DNA of 64,000 nt from Camellia lanceoleosa (GCA_025200525.1 CM045762.1:22665374-22729373); one strand, 5' to 3'. Shown: positions 23,196 through 36,059, numbered from the stretch's first letter. Made by a program: numbers and translations. Notes: generated by a model from the sequence alone, not told the origin.

Positions 23196-23371
23196 CTCGC
23201 CACCAACGTGGTGCTCTGATGTTGCCGTCATAGTGCTCCGATCACAACAATCTTGCCGCCATGGTTGTCAGATCAAATATCAGATCTCCTTTCTCTCTTC
23301 TCTCTTCTTCATCTCTTTCCTCTCTAGGTATCGCAAATCTCTCTCTCTAGGGTTTTATTTTCTCTATTTAT

Positions 23372-23408
<37 letters not shown>

Positions 23409-24054
23409 CGAGACTGTCGTGGCCACTATGAGCGACGGTGGGCGTCGGACACTATCCCTAGCAATACATTGAGCATCGGATCGACGCCTAGAACAAACTT
23501 CAAATCATTGCCAGTTTTCACATTTATCTCCTCCTCTGGAAAGTCTCCATCGTCATCGCCATGGTCGTCGATTAGTACTTCAGTAACTCAGATCTACAAC
23601 TCAATCAAGTCAATCTCACTCAGATCTGGTTGGCTCAAACTCTTATATCAAATAAGGTGGGCTGACTTGGCCAAGAAAACCACCATCTCAATCTTCGCCA
23701 GTGACCAGATCGATGTTTAAGGTAACGATCAACGTCTAAAATCTGTCCACAATTGATATCTAAGGTGTTTGTAGTCATTATAGTGATCTCCATCTTCTTA
23801 GATTCAATTTGATCATTTGAATTTGAATTTGATATTTGTGCGTATAACAGTAGCTTATGTATGTATACATTAAAGGATCAAAATTATCTAAGTTCCATAT
23901 ATCAATTTTTTTTGCTTTGATTTGTTGTTTTATGAATATCAAAGATGTATATATATCACAAATTTGTGTTGAAAAAATTGTATTTGAACAGATTTGTGTT
24001 GAATTTGAACATATCTATGTTATCTGTTCATTTGTATTTTTTTTTGGTTGGATC
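23196..24054. other. Non-coding stretch with CT microsatellite
   Basis: There is a (CT)n run at 23375-23404 followed by UTR-like sequence. Short open frames (23143-23472, 23469-23720) show no recognisable domain and are not called as genes. Confidence 0.45.
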
Positions 24055-24770
24055 TAGCTTTTTGTTGTTGTTGATGACGTTATTTTCTTCTTCTTCTTTT
24101 TTTCTTTTTTTTTTTCTCCCTCTTTTTTGTTTTTATTGTTGTCATTGATTGCAATAGATAAAAAGAGAAAGAGATAAGGAGAAGAGAGAGAATTTGAACA
24201 GATGACTCTCTCCTTCAACTCGCTCCATATATTTCAACAGATCATCACATCTTGTTTCAACAGATAAATAAACAAAGATTGTGATTGCTTGTTGAATTGT
24301 TATTTAAACAGATAAAAAAATTAAATATATAATTTCAACAGATAAGAAAAAAATAAGAAATTAAACATATAAAAAATAGAACAGATAGAAAAAATAAATT
24401 ATAAAAATTCAACAGATAAAAAGATTCAATAGATAGGTTAAAAAAAATCAACAAATAAAAAAATTGAACAAATAGACAAAAAAAATTGAATAGATGGTCA
24501 AACAATTTGAATAGATAGGAAATTTTTTGAATAGATAAAGGAAAAATTTGAACAGATAGAAAAAAAAATTTGAACAGATAGTCAACGAAAGTTAACAGAT
24601 AAAAAAAAGTCAATAAATAAATGAAAAGGTAAAATTAAAAACAAAATGTCCTTCAAAACAAGTAAAAGGATTTCTCACCAAACTATTTCACAAAGGGTGG
24701 ACCACTCACTAACAAAAATATTTACTGGATCTCATGTCTTATATCCTTCTTAGCTTCAACTTTTCAACAA
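24055..24770. repeat. Dispersed repeat rich in AACAGATA-like units, copy 1
   Basis: Many imperfect TTGAACAGATAGAAAAAA-type units occur at 24180-24660, preceded by a GTTGTTGTTGATGA stretch and followed by an ATGTCCTT...TATTTACTGGATCTCATG tail. The same order of blocks occurs at 50150-50854 plus 52532-52580, so this is a dispersed repeat family and not a simple tandem array. Confidence 0.6.
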
Positions 24771-25270
24771 TTAACCCTTTTTAAATTAACTTCTTTTTTT
24801 TTTTTTATCATTTTCTCTTTTAAAATATAATTTTTCCTTATTTACTCTAAAAATTTGAGAGAATTTTTTGTGCTAGTTTCTGTCAATGACGATGAAAACC
24901 ATTATCGATCATCCACTTCTGGACCACCCTTTCCTATCACCATTGCTCCTTTCAACTCTCTTCATCCTCTTTTACCTTCACCTACCCTCTTACCAATCCA
25001 ATCATAGTCCAAAAGCTACCCATTGGTCTCTCACCCCTCTCTGTTCCTCTCTCTATGCATGAGATCAACAGGTGTGGATTGAATTGTTTAAGCTTGGGCT
25101 TGGATTATTAATGTTAAAATTGATATTGTGAGAATTTATATTGCTAATGTCATCAATATCTATTAGTTGAACATAATGGAACTTAAAATTGTAATGTGAT
25201 TTGAAATTTTGAGTATAGTGTAATTTTTCAAACATCAATGGAGAATCCATAATAGAAGCAAATCTTAAGG

Positions 25271-26400
25271 AGTGATTATACTTACACCATTAGTTTATCA
25301 CTTTACATCCTCTATCTCATTACACCCATTATATTACCAAAACTAATCCTAAATTAAAAATTCTTCAAAATAATTTTAGTTTTGTCTCTTTATAGCGATA
25401 ACTTTTGGTAATACAATACTAAAGAATTTGAATTACTCTAGTGCCGTGTTACCAGACAAACTAATTTTTTCCAGCTATTTGTTGTCGTTCGATTGGATGA
25501 TTTTACTTTACTTAACAAGAAATTAGTTGGAGCCTATTTGTGAAGTACATGTTCGGTGACACATTACAATACAAATTAGATTATTCCAATGTCATCTTGC
25601 CAAACTAAAATAAATTTGTCCAGCCATCTATTGCTTTACGTGCGTTGCAGATTGTCTTCATTATTGTTGCATTAAGGCATCCTTTTGTTTCAATATAATC
25701 AATATCTCTTTTGGCTGCACTATACTTTTTAACATGTCAACTAATAAGGATGTTTCTTCCTCAGATAATCTACCAACAAACGAGTGTCCTTCAAGATATT
25801 CAGCAATCGGATGATTGTACTTGCATTGATGCAATGAGTAGAAACATAAACCTTCTAAGTAAAAAACAAAAAATATAAATAAATAAATAAAACTAGAAGT
25901 GTATGGTAATGAGTAACTGAACAAATTAAAAATGTTTGGCCTTAGGTTATCATAAATGTATTTTTTATTCAGTAGTGGGTTACAGGACATATTTTTTTGT
26001 TTGGCAATGTGTTTTTGGACTATTTTATTTTGTTTTATTTTGACACATAGAACAAAAGTCAAAGGACTCTCACTCAAAAAAAAAAAAAAAAATGAAAACC
26101 TACAAAATAAATAAAAAAACTCACAATTTCACTTTTTTTATGATTCTTCACCACTATTTCTTTATCCATTGCTTTCTTCTATGATCAAAACACTATGATT
26201 CTCACTTTTTTAAAAGAGATGTGTAACAGAGAATAAAAAATGAGAAGGGAAGAAAAGCAGTAGGGGTTGAAAAGTAATGGGTGTAAGGAGATAATAAAAT
26301 ATATTTAATTTTATTCTTTTGTCCTTAAAAGTAATTTTACATATAGAATCTTATATAGAAGGTGTAAAGAGATAAACTAGTGATATAAGTAGAATCACTC
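25271..26400. mobile_element. Small Mutator-like element, 1130 bp, 9-bp TSD
   Basis: The ends AGTGATTATACTTACACCAT and, in reverse complement, GAGTGATTCTACTTATATCA are inverted repeats continuing through AGTTTATC and CTTTACA. Flanks ATCTTAAGG (25262-25270) and ATCTTAAGA (26401-26409) agree in 8 of 9 positions, fitting a Mutator-type duplication. Inside is a fragment of a FAR1/MULE-type transposase gene (25661-25850, minus), so it is probably a deletion derivative of an autonomous MULE or a Pack-MULE. Confidence 0.75.
25661..25850 (-). pseudogene. MULE/FAR1-like transposase N-terminal fragment
   Basis: The minus strand encodes NHPIAEYLEGHSFVGRL, then EEETSLLVDM and QPKEILIILKQKDA. This resembles the region after the zinc-binding FAR1-type domain of plant MULE transposases and FAR1-related proteins, which typically continue to a DDE transposase domain. 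Only about 55 residues survive and no DDE domain follows. The longer open frame upstream (to 26077) is AT-rich with no family features and is probably intron or spacer. Confidence 0.6.
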
Positions 26401-26871
26401 ATCTTAAGAGGTGTTTATATAATTTATCCAAAACAATAAGAGTTTTGAATTTTTCATTATTTTTATTTTAGAAGACAAAATCAAACAGACCAAGTTTTTG
26501 GAAAATCATTGACTGGTTCAACAACTAGCAGTTTACATAATCGTAATCTTTTTAAATTATGGTAAATTATAAATATATCTATTGAGATTTGTTTAAAATA
26601 CAAATAATTCCTTATAATTTTGAAAATTACATCATATAAAATTTTTAATCGCGTAATAAATGATCCATTTAAAGTTAATTAACAATGTTAGTAATGTCAA
26701 TGATATTGTGTCAATTACTAGTTATGATCAAAGTTTTGAAAAGCGGTTGTGGTCTCTGTAATGGTTACGAAGTGTAAAGGCTGTAGCGAAACGGTTGTAG
26801 TAACTGGAATCGTGATTTTTTTTTTAAATTTTTCGCATAATTTGAAAAAACTTACCGATATGCATATATAT

Positions 26872-27490
26872 TGTTAGGTTTTATTCTTAGCAATCCTGTT
26901 TGACAAGGATTTCTTTAAGAAGTTGGTTTTCTTCCAACACGAGGATTTCTTTTGGTTTTCTCCCAAAACTAGACTACTCCGCTAACTCCTCTAGATCTTC
27001 TTTTTGGAAAGGTTTATATCTGGGGATATTTTGTTAGTTTTCTTTGATGTTTTATTGAGTATTCAACCCATGGTTTAAAAAGAATACATCAAAGGTTTTG
27101 TTTGTTCTACATAAGAGAGAGAGAGTTGTTCTTCGGTGGATTCTGAAGAATTTGAGCCTGAAGCTTTGGTGGATTCCAGAGTGGCTCATCATCAAGACAA
27201 TTCTGAGGTGAAGACAGGGTGGGAAGAGGCACATAGAGGTTGGTTCAATTAGAGTGTGGATTCGCTAGGTAATTGAAAGTATACTTGTGTAATTCCTTTA
27301 TATCTTCTTAGTGGAGTGTTTTGTGGCTATTGCCCGTGGTTTTTATCACAATTGGAGGTGTCTAATTGTGGTTTTTCCACGTAAAATCGTTGTGTCGATC
27401 TGTCTTGATTGGTTAATTGGGATTGTTATATTCTACTTAAAATTGGTACATAATCACAAATCAACATCTAGGAGATTTCTAGATTTTTCA
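26872..27490 (+). repeat. 5' LTR of the gag-only Copia element
   Basis: The LTR starts TGTTAGGTTTTATTC and ends AGATTTTTCA, followed by AT and the primer-binding site. It contains a short AG microsatellite that is longer in the 3' LTR. Confidence 0.88.
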
Positions 27491-27492
27491 AT

Positions 27493-27504
27493 TGGTATCA
27501 GAGC
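27493..27504 (+). other. Primer-binding site, tRNA-iMet type
   Basis: TGGTATCAGAGC starts two bases after the 5' LTR. Confidence 0.85.
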
Positions 27505-29277
27505 GGGTTGTTCTATTTTTTTTAAAAAAAATTCTTTTAGAACGAAATCTTGTTTGATTTGTGATAATGGATACAATTCGTGAGGGAAATTCTATGGTTC
27601 GACCACCCCTACTTGACGGATCCAATTATTCTTTTTGGAAAGTTCATATGAGATCGTTTTTAAAATCTATTGATGAAAAAGTTTGGCAATTTGTCATGTA
27701 TGGTTGGACTAAACCAACGATTACCATTGATGGAGTAACTTTCCCCAAACCAATTGATAAGTGGGACACTACTGATTACCAAAATAGTAGCTGGAATAGT
27801 AAAGCTATCAATTCTCTCTTTTGCACTGTCACACCTGAAGAGTTTAGTCATATTTGCAATTGTGAAGTCGCAGAAGAGGCTTGGGATATCTTACAAACTA
27901 TTCATGAGGGCACTCCTTCGGTTAAACGCTCAATACTTCAAAGGCTCACGTCTAGTTTCGAAAACCTTTCAATGAAAGATAATGAGACCTTTGATGAATT
28001 TTATACGAAGTTGAGTGACATTGTAAATTCCAGCTTCAATTTAGGTGAAAAAATTCCAGAATTCAAAGTTGTGGGAAAAATTTTGAGATCCTTGCCCGAT
28101 CGGTTCCAACCAAAAGTTACGGCTATTGAGGAGGCTCAAGATGTTGACAACCTCAAGCTGGATTAGTTGGTTGGAAATCTCCAAACTTATGAGGCACACA
28201 GGAATTTCAAAAAGAAACAAAAAGATATTGCTTTTAGTAGTGCTCATAAAGTTAGAGAGGATTCTGATGAGGATTGTGAGATAGATTCCAAGATTATGGA
28301 TGCTTTTGTAAAACAATTCAAAAAATCTTTTTTGAAAAAGAATCCTAATCTTTTGGAATCTACTCATACTCATAAATCCAAAGGCAAAGATAAACTCAAA
28401 ATTAATCCTATAGCCAAGAAAGAAAAAGGAAAGATCCAAGGGAACTCTGAAAGTGTCTAATGCTATGAATGCCAAGGATTTGGTCACTTTGCTTCAGAAT
28501 GCCCCACTCGTTTAAGGAAGACGAAAGCCCTCGCTATCACTTGGGATGATGAATCAGAATCTGATAAAGATGAAAGTGACGATGAAGATCAAAGCGAAGA
28601 GGGGCATAAACAATTTCTTGCTTTCATGGCGACCAAATCAAGGACAAACAGAGTCTTCGAAGAGGTCAGTTGAGAATACCACTGATGATGAATCCTCGGA
28701 GAGTGATCATGAAGAGCTTGAGCAAGCTTATGAAAAGTTGTATAAGGAGTCTCTTAACTTATTCAAATTGAATGACAAACTCACAAAGAAACTCAAAGCA
28801 TGTGAAAGTGAGAATGTCAAACTTAAGGAGAAGATTTCTGAGGCCAGGATTGATGCCATCAAGATAGCTGATGATCGACAAGCTCTTTGTGCAAAACTAT
28901 TGACTTGTGAGACAGAGAGGAATGAGCTACTGGAAACCCATGCCATGAATGAAGAAAAGATTGAATCTCTCGAGATGTCACAAGTTGCTTTGGAAGAACT
29001 ATTGATCAAGAAAGAGGAAGAGCTCAAGTGTGCTATGGCTACCATTGGTCTTTGGAACAAAGGATCAAAGACTTTGGAGGATATCATTGGGTCTCAACAA
29101 ATGAGTTGTGACAAGAGTGGCATTGGCTTTAGTGATAACAAAGAGCAAAAACAGAGTGCATCTACATCTCATGATACAAGAACTCAAGGAAAAGGAGAAC
29201 AAAAAATTCAACATGAGGATGGACTTCTCAAACTTCTTAGAGTTGGTAAGGTAAAAGAAAAAAAGGTACACCCTGTA

Positions 29278-31764
29278 TGTCACGACCCCAAACCGCCCCT
29301 AGTAGTTTGGTGTCATGATGGCCAGTAATCCGAGATTACCAAAGGCCTCTTACAAAAGATCACACACAATCAGAGTATACATATGGGGCTAACATGTGCG
29401 GAAGCAATGTTTAAATCTAAATAGTCCATAAGAGCTGTGCATAGATCCAATGAAATGGCATACATCTTTAATTAAAGTCTTACAACTTGATTACAACATA
29501 TACCAAATACATACGTTACATCTTAACAAAAGGCTTCTCGGTACATAATCAAATACATGAATTACAAGGTCAAAACATAATCTTCAAGGTTGCCGACATC
29601 CTCAAGCCGACCTAACATGCATACAAAACATCGGCACGAGAAGAAACACCTCGGCGATGCCGACCTCTAGCTTGGAACCTACATATATATAGAGGGTGAG
29701 TCTGAAACTCGATGAATGATACAAGTAATAAAGGGTTTTCATGAATGATTCGAGGTTCTTGACAAAGCATACATACATATCATATCATGTTCAAATCATG
29801 TTCTTCGCAAAACTATTACAAAACATGTACTTGGCATAACTTGCATCAAAACACACACTTGGAGTCATCGCATTCCAAACAAAACATATACTTGAACTTG
29901 CTTCGTCATTAGATCTTTGTCCGCTTTAGGCGGGTTGTTGGGCTTAATCCCCTCACCTCGGACTCCTCACGGTTCACTTGTAGGCGGGTTATTGGGCTTA
30001 GGTCCCCATCACCACGGGCTCCAACACAAATCATTAGTAGGCCGGGTTATTGGGCTTAGGTCCCCATCGCCACGGGCTCCACCACAAATCACTAGTAGGC
30101 CGGGTTATTGGGCTTAGGTCCCCATCACCACGGGCTCCAACATAGTGCTTATACTAGTTGCATGAAACTTATACTTGATACACAAAGTAGGGGTAATCAT
30201 TCATACTCAACAAATACTTTTCAAAAGAAAGCAAAGGAAAGCGTTTATCAAAAGTATAACATATCTTTATTAAAAATACCACTCACCTAGTCCTTGGGAC
30301 GTCGGGATCAAGGCAAAGGTCCAAGTCCTACAAATACATGGCAAGGTCTACTGAACATACTTCTTAAAACAAGTCTCACATACATGCATGCAATGATCTC
30401 GGGAAAACATCTTTGGAAGTCAAAACTCTTGCTTTACATGTCAAGGAGACATCTTTGGGTACCAACAGTCTTCTTGAGGTCCCACACCTCTGGCCGAGGT
30501 GTGGCTACCTAAGCTTCGGCGTGCACTGCATGCCGAGGTTCATGCAAGACAAACTAAAGTGTTAAGTGATCATGCAAGGTAGGCCAAGGTGAGATACGAT
30601 GCTTGGCCTAAGTGTGAGGTCTAGGCAAGAATGATCTCGGCGACTACACTTCGGGAAGTGAAGCCTGGAGATCTGGGTTTCCACCCGTGAAGAACATGAA
30701 GAACATGAACATGAACATGAATGCCAAAATCATCATTTCCTTTATTCGAAATCTGGGTTTCATGCTATGAGTTGGAAAACATGGACCTGGGCACCCATAC
30801 TTGAAGATCATGTGAAAACAAACATGAAAACATGAATCTTGGCATGAGCTTTCGGATCAAAACATGACTTTTCTTGAAGAACACTTGAATACCACTTTCT
30901 CTTTCTAAAACCGAGCTTCAAAACGATGCATGGCTTTCAAAACATATTCAATCATGCAATGCAATAACATAAACATAAAGGACATCATGAGCACATCAAG
31001 AATCTAACCTTAAAACACGGATCTAACGGTTCGATCTCTAGAAATCAAGCTTGGAAGATCTACTCTCTCTCAAGAACTCTTCTCCCTCTTCTAAAGCTTC
31101 TCTCTCCTCTTCGAAATACAAATATAACAAATAAGGGGTTTTCCCTCTCTCTGCCGGCTGATATAACACTCAGCTCGGCCACGTGGCAACGGCTGGTTGG
31201 TTCTCCTCAAAAAGGTGACTGATTGACAAGACAAGGTTCTGACAAAGCGTATCTAACAAGCTTCACAGCAAACACCTCGGCAAGGAATGACATCGGCTAA
31301 CATCAAGACTTCGGCAACTAAGGTAACAATGATCTCGGCTAGGAAGGACAACGCTTGGCCTAGCTGTGCCACACCTCGGCCCAGATGTGCCACACCTCGG
31401 TCTAGGTCATACCGCTCCAGGACAAGATCACTTGGGTTCAAGATAACATCTCGGCCTAGATAATACACACCTCGGCCTTGGTGATACTCACCTCGGCTCA
31501 GATGATAATCATCTCGGCCAATATGCCAGGACAAAGGTGGAGGTCAAGCAAAGTACTTCTAGGCTTAGGATGACCTCGGCTTAACATATCCTAGGCTCAT
31601 CATGACCTAGGCTTCACACAGCAAGGGAGGAACAAAGCATACATAAACACTTAGGCAAATCATATACATACAAAACAAGGCAAGATTCATACATGTTAAC
31701 TTAACAAGACAAAAACATGCGAATGCACATGATCATGACTAAGCCATAAATGTGGGTCCTTACA
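29278..31764 (-). mobile_element. Solo Gypsy LTR (family D), TSD CTGTA, inside Copia gag
   Basis: The 2487-bp segment reads TGTCACGACCCC...GGTCCTTACA, with flanks CTGTA at 29273-29277 and 31765-31769. On the minus strand it aligns with the LTRs of the Gypsy element at 32511 and 39348, e.g. GGCATATTGGCCGAGATGAT. It has GCCGAGGTG-type motif clusters (about 31270-31530 and 30490-30620) and a tandem array at 29923-30140. No internal domain is present. It interrupts the gag frame between two Val-His-Pro codon sets, and the reading frame is restored when it is removed. Confidence 0.9.
29923..30140 (-). repeat. Tandem repeat of about 59 bp, four units, in the solo LTR
   Basis: Units share GGGTTATTGGGCTTAGGTCC and CCATCACCACGGGCTCCA. 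A diverged but alignable array (GTCCGTG...GGGACTATAAGC) sits in the equivalent part of the Gypsy LTRs at 33988-34135 and 40826-40985. Confidence 0.75.
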
Positions 31765-32009
31765 CTGTACATCCTGTTTTTATTTGTCATCATTGTGATA
31801 TGCATGGTCATATTCGCCCTTATTGTTATAAGTTGCATGGGAGAGTGTATTTGCCTAGACCTATGAATAGGAAGTTGGAAACCATGTCAAGACGGGTTCT
31901 CATTGAAAGGGAAGGGAACCACAACGTTAAGACAACACCTAAGAACCGCAATTCTCGCAATTTTGTTCATACTAAAGCGGTTTGGGTGAGAAAACTTGAC
32001 TTGTGTTAA

Positions 32010-32510
32010 TTTGTTTATTTGTTTTAGCTTTTGGGTTTCCGTGTGTTTTTTTTAATATTAAAAAAAAAATGTGTGCATTTTTTTTTTTTTTTTTTTTGTG
32101 TCTTGCTTTGGTTAAGGAAAAAAAAAATCAAAAAGATTTTCTTAGTATGGTTTTGCAAGCTTGAAATTTTTGAGTGGTCCTTGGTGCATATTGGAATTGA
32201 TGAGAATATCCATTACATGTTAATATGTGTGTGCTTTCTGTGGTCATTACTTTTTGGAGTGTGTGTTTTTGATTAGTATGTCTCATTCTATACACACTCT
32301 TGGATTAGCAAATATTGGAGTCTTCCGCCTTAGTGTTTTTTTTCTCTATGGACTTCTGGCATTGTATCTTTTGCTTTTCTAGAGGAATTGACCTATACTA
32401 GCATATCATGTGTGATGTTGAGTCTCTTAACCAACTTCCATCTTTTTGCATCTCCATGGCTTTCCCTTCAGATCTTTGAAGTCCATCCATGAGGAAAAGG
32501 CTACCTCAGA
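32010..32510. other. Non-coding interior of the gag-only Copia element, part 1
   Basis: After the gag stop come poly-A and poly-T runs (32060-32130) and AT-rich sequence with no readable protease, integrase or reverse transcriptase. The Gypsy insertion begins at 32511. Confidence 0.65.
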
Positions 32511-34789
32511 TGTAACAACCCTCACTTTGACTTAGTCTTGCTTGCATGCATTGCTCTTTTGTATGATTTTGCCTTGCCAAGGTTGCAATCTGTTATCTTG
32601 TTTTGCTTTGCTTTGTCTATTTGATGCTTGCTTGAATTCGCACCTTGTCTAGAGTATAGCCGAGGTCAGCTTAGCATAGTTTACCTTTGAGCCCTTGCAT
32701 TTAAGAACAGTTTTTGAACCTTAGCCGACCTCCACCTTTAACCTGGCATATTGGCCGAGATGATTAACATCCGGGCGAGCGTATCGCCGAGGCCGAGGTG
32801 TGTATTATCTAGGCCGAGATGTTACTTGAACAAGTGATCTTGTCTCGAAGTGGTACAACCTAGACCGAGGTGTGGTACATCTAGGCCAAGGTGTGTACAG
32901 CTTCGGTTGGGTGTTGTCCTTCCTAGCCGAGATCATTAGTCAAGTCATTGTCCTTTTCTTGCCGAGGTCTTGTTATTGGCGATGTCATTACTCATGAGTC
33001 CCTTCGCCTAGCTTGTTGAACACACTTTGTCGGGACTTGTCTTTTCCATCAGTCACCTTTTGAGTTAAGCCAACCCGGTAGCGCCACGTGTCCGGCGAAG
33101 GTTAAACCACCGGCAAGCTTAGAAGTGTATCATTTGTATCATATCTTGTGCTTGAGGAGAGAAGCTCTAGGAAGAGTTCTAGAGTGAGAAAGTAGAGTGC
33201 AAGCTTGATCCTTGGTGTTTGATCCGTTAGATTCGAGTATTGAGGTTAGAATCTTGATTAACTCTTCTTTGTTTCTATTGATCCTCTAGCTACATTGCAT
33301 GATTGATTATGTTTTGCATGCCATGCATCGATTCCAAGTTGGTTTTAGAAAGAGAAAGCTAGTGTTCGTAAGTTCTTGTGAAAAGCCTCATTTGATCCGA
33401 AAGTTTGCAACAAGTTACATGCATTTGTGTTTGTTCTTGCATGGTCTTCTTGTATGGGTATCGTGTCCATGGTTTTAAACTCATAACATGAAATCTCGTG
33501 TCTTATAATCATAAGTTATGATCCTCGCATTCATCTCCTTCTTGATCTTCATGTTCATGTTCTTCATGTTCTTGAGCGGAGGGAAAACCAGATTTTTCCC
33601 GGCTCCATCTCTTTGAAAGTGGCCCTCGGGACAGACCTCGGCGAGGAGGTGTTGGACCTCGGCCAAGACCTCGTTAGTGCCCATTGTTCCCCGAGATGAG
33701 GGCGATTATCTGCTTTGATTTGACTTAGCTTTAGTGGATGCCGAGATCATTTGTGTGCATGTGAAGTCTGCTTAAAAGTGCATTCAATGAACTTGCCATG
33801 TGTTTGTAGGACTTGGGCTTACCTTGGCCGACGTCTGAAGAACTATGTGAGTGGTATTTTAATAAAGATATGTTATAGTGTTTTGATAAAAGCCTTATTT
33901 TTGCCTTGTTTTGGAAAGTATTTGTAGGCATGAATGTTATCCTATTTTGTATACCAAGTGTTATATCTTGTTTTGATGACATTCTTGGAAGTCCGTGCGT
34001 GGGGACTTTAAGCATTTGTGGCACTAGTCGTATGTGCTAGGGGACTATAAGCATTTGTAGCACAAAGTTTGGAAGTCCGTGCGTGCTGGGACTATAAGCA
34101 TTTGTGGCACAAGTCCTTAGTGTCCGGGACTATAATGCAACGACACCATTGTTTTGAGATCTCTCTTGTCTTGTCTTGCTTTGCCATGACGGTTTACCGT
34201 CACGGGCTTGTTTGTCCGAGATGTCATCACTTGTATTATATTGATGTTAGTAAGCATCTCTTGAAGCTTTGAAAGATTTGATAGATGAACTTGATTTGTT
34301 TCATGTATTATTTGTTTAAAAGATCTCGGATATCATTCATGTAATCCCTTTATTACTTATGCCATTCATCGAGTATCCAAGCTCACCCTCTCTATATATA
34401 TGTAGGTGATGAGCGGTCGGCGGTGATGCCTAGTTGTGCTTAGCCGACATGTTTTGCCGATGTGTTTTTGGATTCATGTTTTGCAAGATCTTGAAGATTA
34501 TGCTTCTTGGTTACTTTATTGTATTTTGTGTTTGATGGCGAAAGCCTTTTGATCAAGATGTAATTTGTGTACGTCATTATTTTGTATTAAAGCTACTATA
34601 AGATGTTTGCCATCTCATTTAACTCAAGCACGGCTCTTATGGACTACTTTACTTTTGATTATTGCTTCGCATTTGTAAGCCCCATATGTTTACTCGATTT
34701 GTGTGTGTTTTCTTGTAAGTGGCCTTTGGTAATCCCGAATTCTGGCCATCATGGCACCATTCTACTAGGGGCGGAATGGGGTCGTGATG
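32511..34789 (+). repeat. 5' LTR of the Gypsy element
   Basis: The start TGTAACAACC directly follows the TSD. The end is GGGTCGTGA-TGA rather than the GGGTCGTGACA of the 3' LTR, so the exact end is uncertain by one or two bases. Clusters of GCCGAGGTG/GCCGAGATG motifs lie at about 32750-32960, and a tandem array of about 50-bp units at 33988-34135. Confidence 0.85.
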
Positions 34790-34790
34790 A

Positions 34791-34804
34791 TTGGTATCGA
34801 GCAC
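34791..34804 (+). other. Damaged primer-binding site
   Basis: The sequence TTGGTATCGAGCAC corresponds to TTGGTATCAGAGCAC with bases missing. The deletion lies in the same CGAG-type context as many other indels in this element. Confidence 0.7.
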
Positions 34805-34999
34805 AAGTTTCATGTAATGCGTTATTCACACACTTGAGTCCTCTGAGCATAGAATTTCCTTAAACTTGATACAAGGATTGCATCATATTGCTTGTTACTT
34901 GACAATGTGTGCATCGTCTCGGCATAACTACTTGTTGCTAGCATACATGCTTTGTTGTGCATTTTGTTTTAAAGTCACATTTTGCATACTCATAGCACT

Positions 35000-36057
35000 A
35001 TGAGGAGAGGAGACCACCAGTTGGCGAGATCGATCCGAAGACAATTGGACCGATTAGAAAGGCTAGTAGAAGGGTTAACTCGGGAGTTGAGACAAGTGAG
35101 ACAACAGAATGCTAGTGCTACAACTACCCGGGCGAACAGACTAATGGCCGACGTGCAGATCCGCCTCCACCTCCTCCAAGATTACCTCAAGTACCTCCAC
35201 GGCCCGACCTTGTATGGAGAGGAACCACGACTTTGATTAAGGAGTTCAAGAAGATGAACCCGCCGAGATTCCAAGGGGCATAGAGCCGATGAAAGCCGAA
35301 GCATGGGTCCTAGGAATGGAGAAGCTATTTGAGATCTTTCCCACAGATATGTACGAAGGTGGCAGCGCATTCACGTTGGACGACGACGCCGAAGATGGTG
35401 GATCTTGACCCAGAAGAAAATCTGATTTAACTTGGGCCAAATTTTTGGAGCTATTTTATAACAAGCACTTTCCCATTAGTGTACGAGACCGTAAGACCAC
35501 GGAGTTCCGGACTTTGATACAAGGGAACAAAACAAGAATCACGACCGAAGCTTTCACCGAATTGGCGCCTCATATGATCGATGATGAGTATAGGAAAGCC
35601 AGAAGTTTGAAAGCGGTTTCTTGCGGACCGATCTGAGATAGAGTCAACATGCACAACATGCCGACTTATGCAGAGTTTTGGACAAGGCTATCCTTGCGAA
35701 GCTAATCTGAACCGTGTCGAGAATCTGAGGGGAGAATCGAGAAAGAGACAGAACTATGATAACCGCCGAGTTCCGTTCAACTCCAAGAAGAAAACAAATG
35801 TGGGCTCAAGCAACTCGAACCGAAGGTAGTACCAAGCCGATGTGTGCAAGTTGTGGGAGGCCGCATTCGGAGTTTGCCGTTAGGCGTCGGTATTGTTTTG
35901 AATGTGGAGAAATGGGTCACCGTGTGAAGGATTGTCCAAGTCAAGAACCGATGATGGTAAGAAAAGTGGGAGCACCTCGGGCTCTGCCGCGAAGCAACGC
36001 GTTGGAAGGACCAGACGAGGCGAGGCGTAGTTTTTGCGTTGGTGCCGGAGACACCTG
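35000..36057 (+). pseudogene. gag: Gypsy gag with frameshifts
   Basis: ATG 35000 opens MRRGDHQLARSIRRQLDRLE, a helical N-terminus. Frame changes occur near 35160, 35270, 35390, 35540-35570 and later. Recognisable blocks include a gag core (MNPPRFQG at about 35254, LELFYNKHFP at about 35446, DEYRKAR at about 35584) and a zinc knuckle CFECGEMGHRVKDC at about 35899, with all CCHC residues present. An upstream Cys-containing segment, MCASCGRPH, lies at about 35840. The number of small indels is out of proportion to the few substitutions. Confidence 0.85.
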
Positions 36058-36059
36058 AA

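Larger units (their letters stand above)
27567..32009 (+). pseudogene. gag: Copia-type Gag polyprotein, split by a solo Gypsy LTR
   Basis: ATG 27567 opens a frame with the UBN2-type Copia gag domain (LDGSNYSFWKVHMRSF near residue 13, then AWDILQTIHEG). Breaks are TAG 28164-28166, TAA 28458-28460 and a frameshift near 28640. A zinc knuckle CYECQGFGHFASEC lies at about 28461, and a long coiled coil at about 28670-29100. The frame is cut at 29277 by a minus-strand solo LTR, resumes after the TSD at 31770 with a second Cys/His motif CHHCDMHGHIRPYC, and ends at TAA 32007-32009 right after VWVRKLDLC. In full-length relatives the protease would follow this point. Gag packages the element RNA; this copy is defective. 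Confidence 0.85.
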
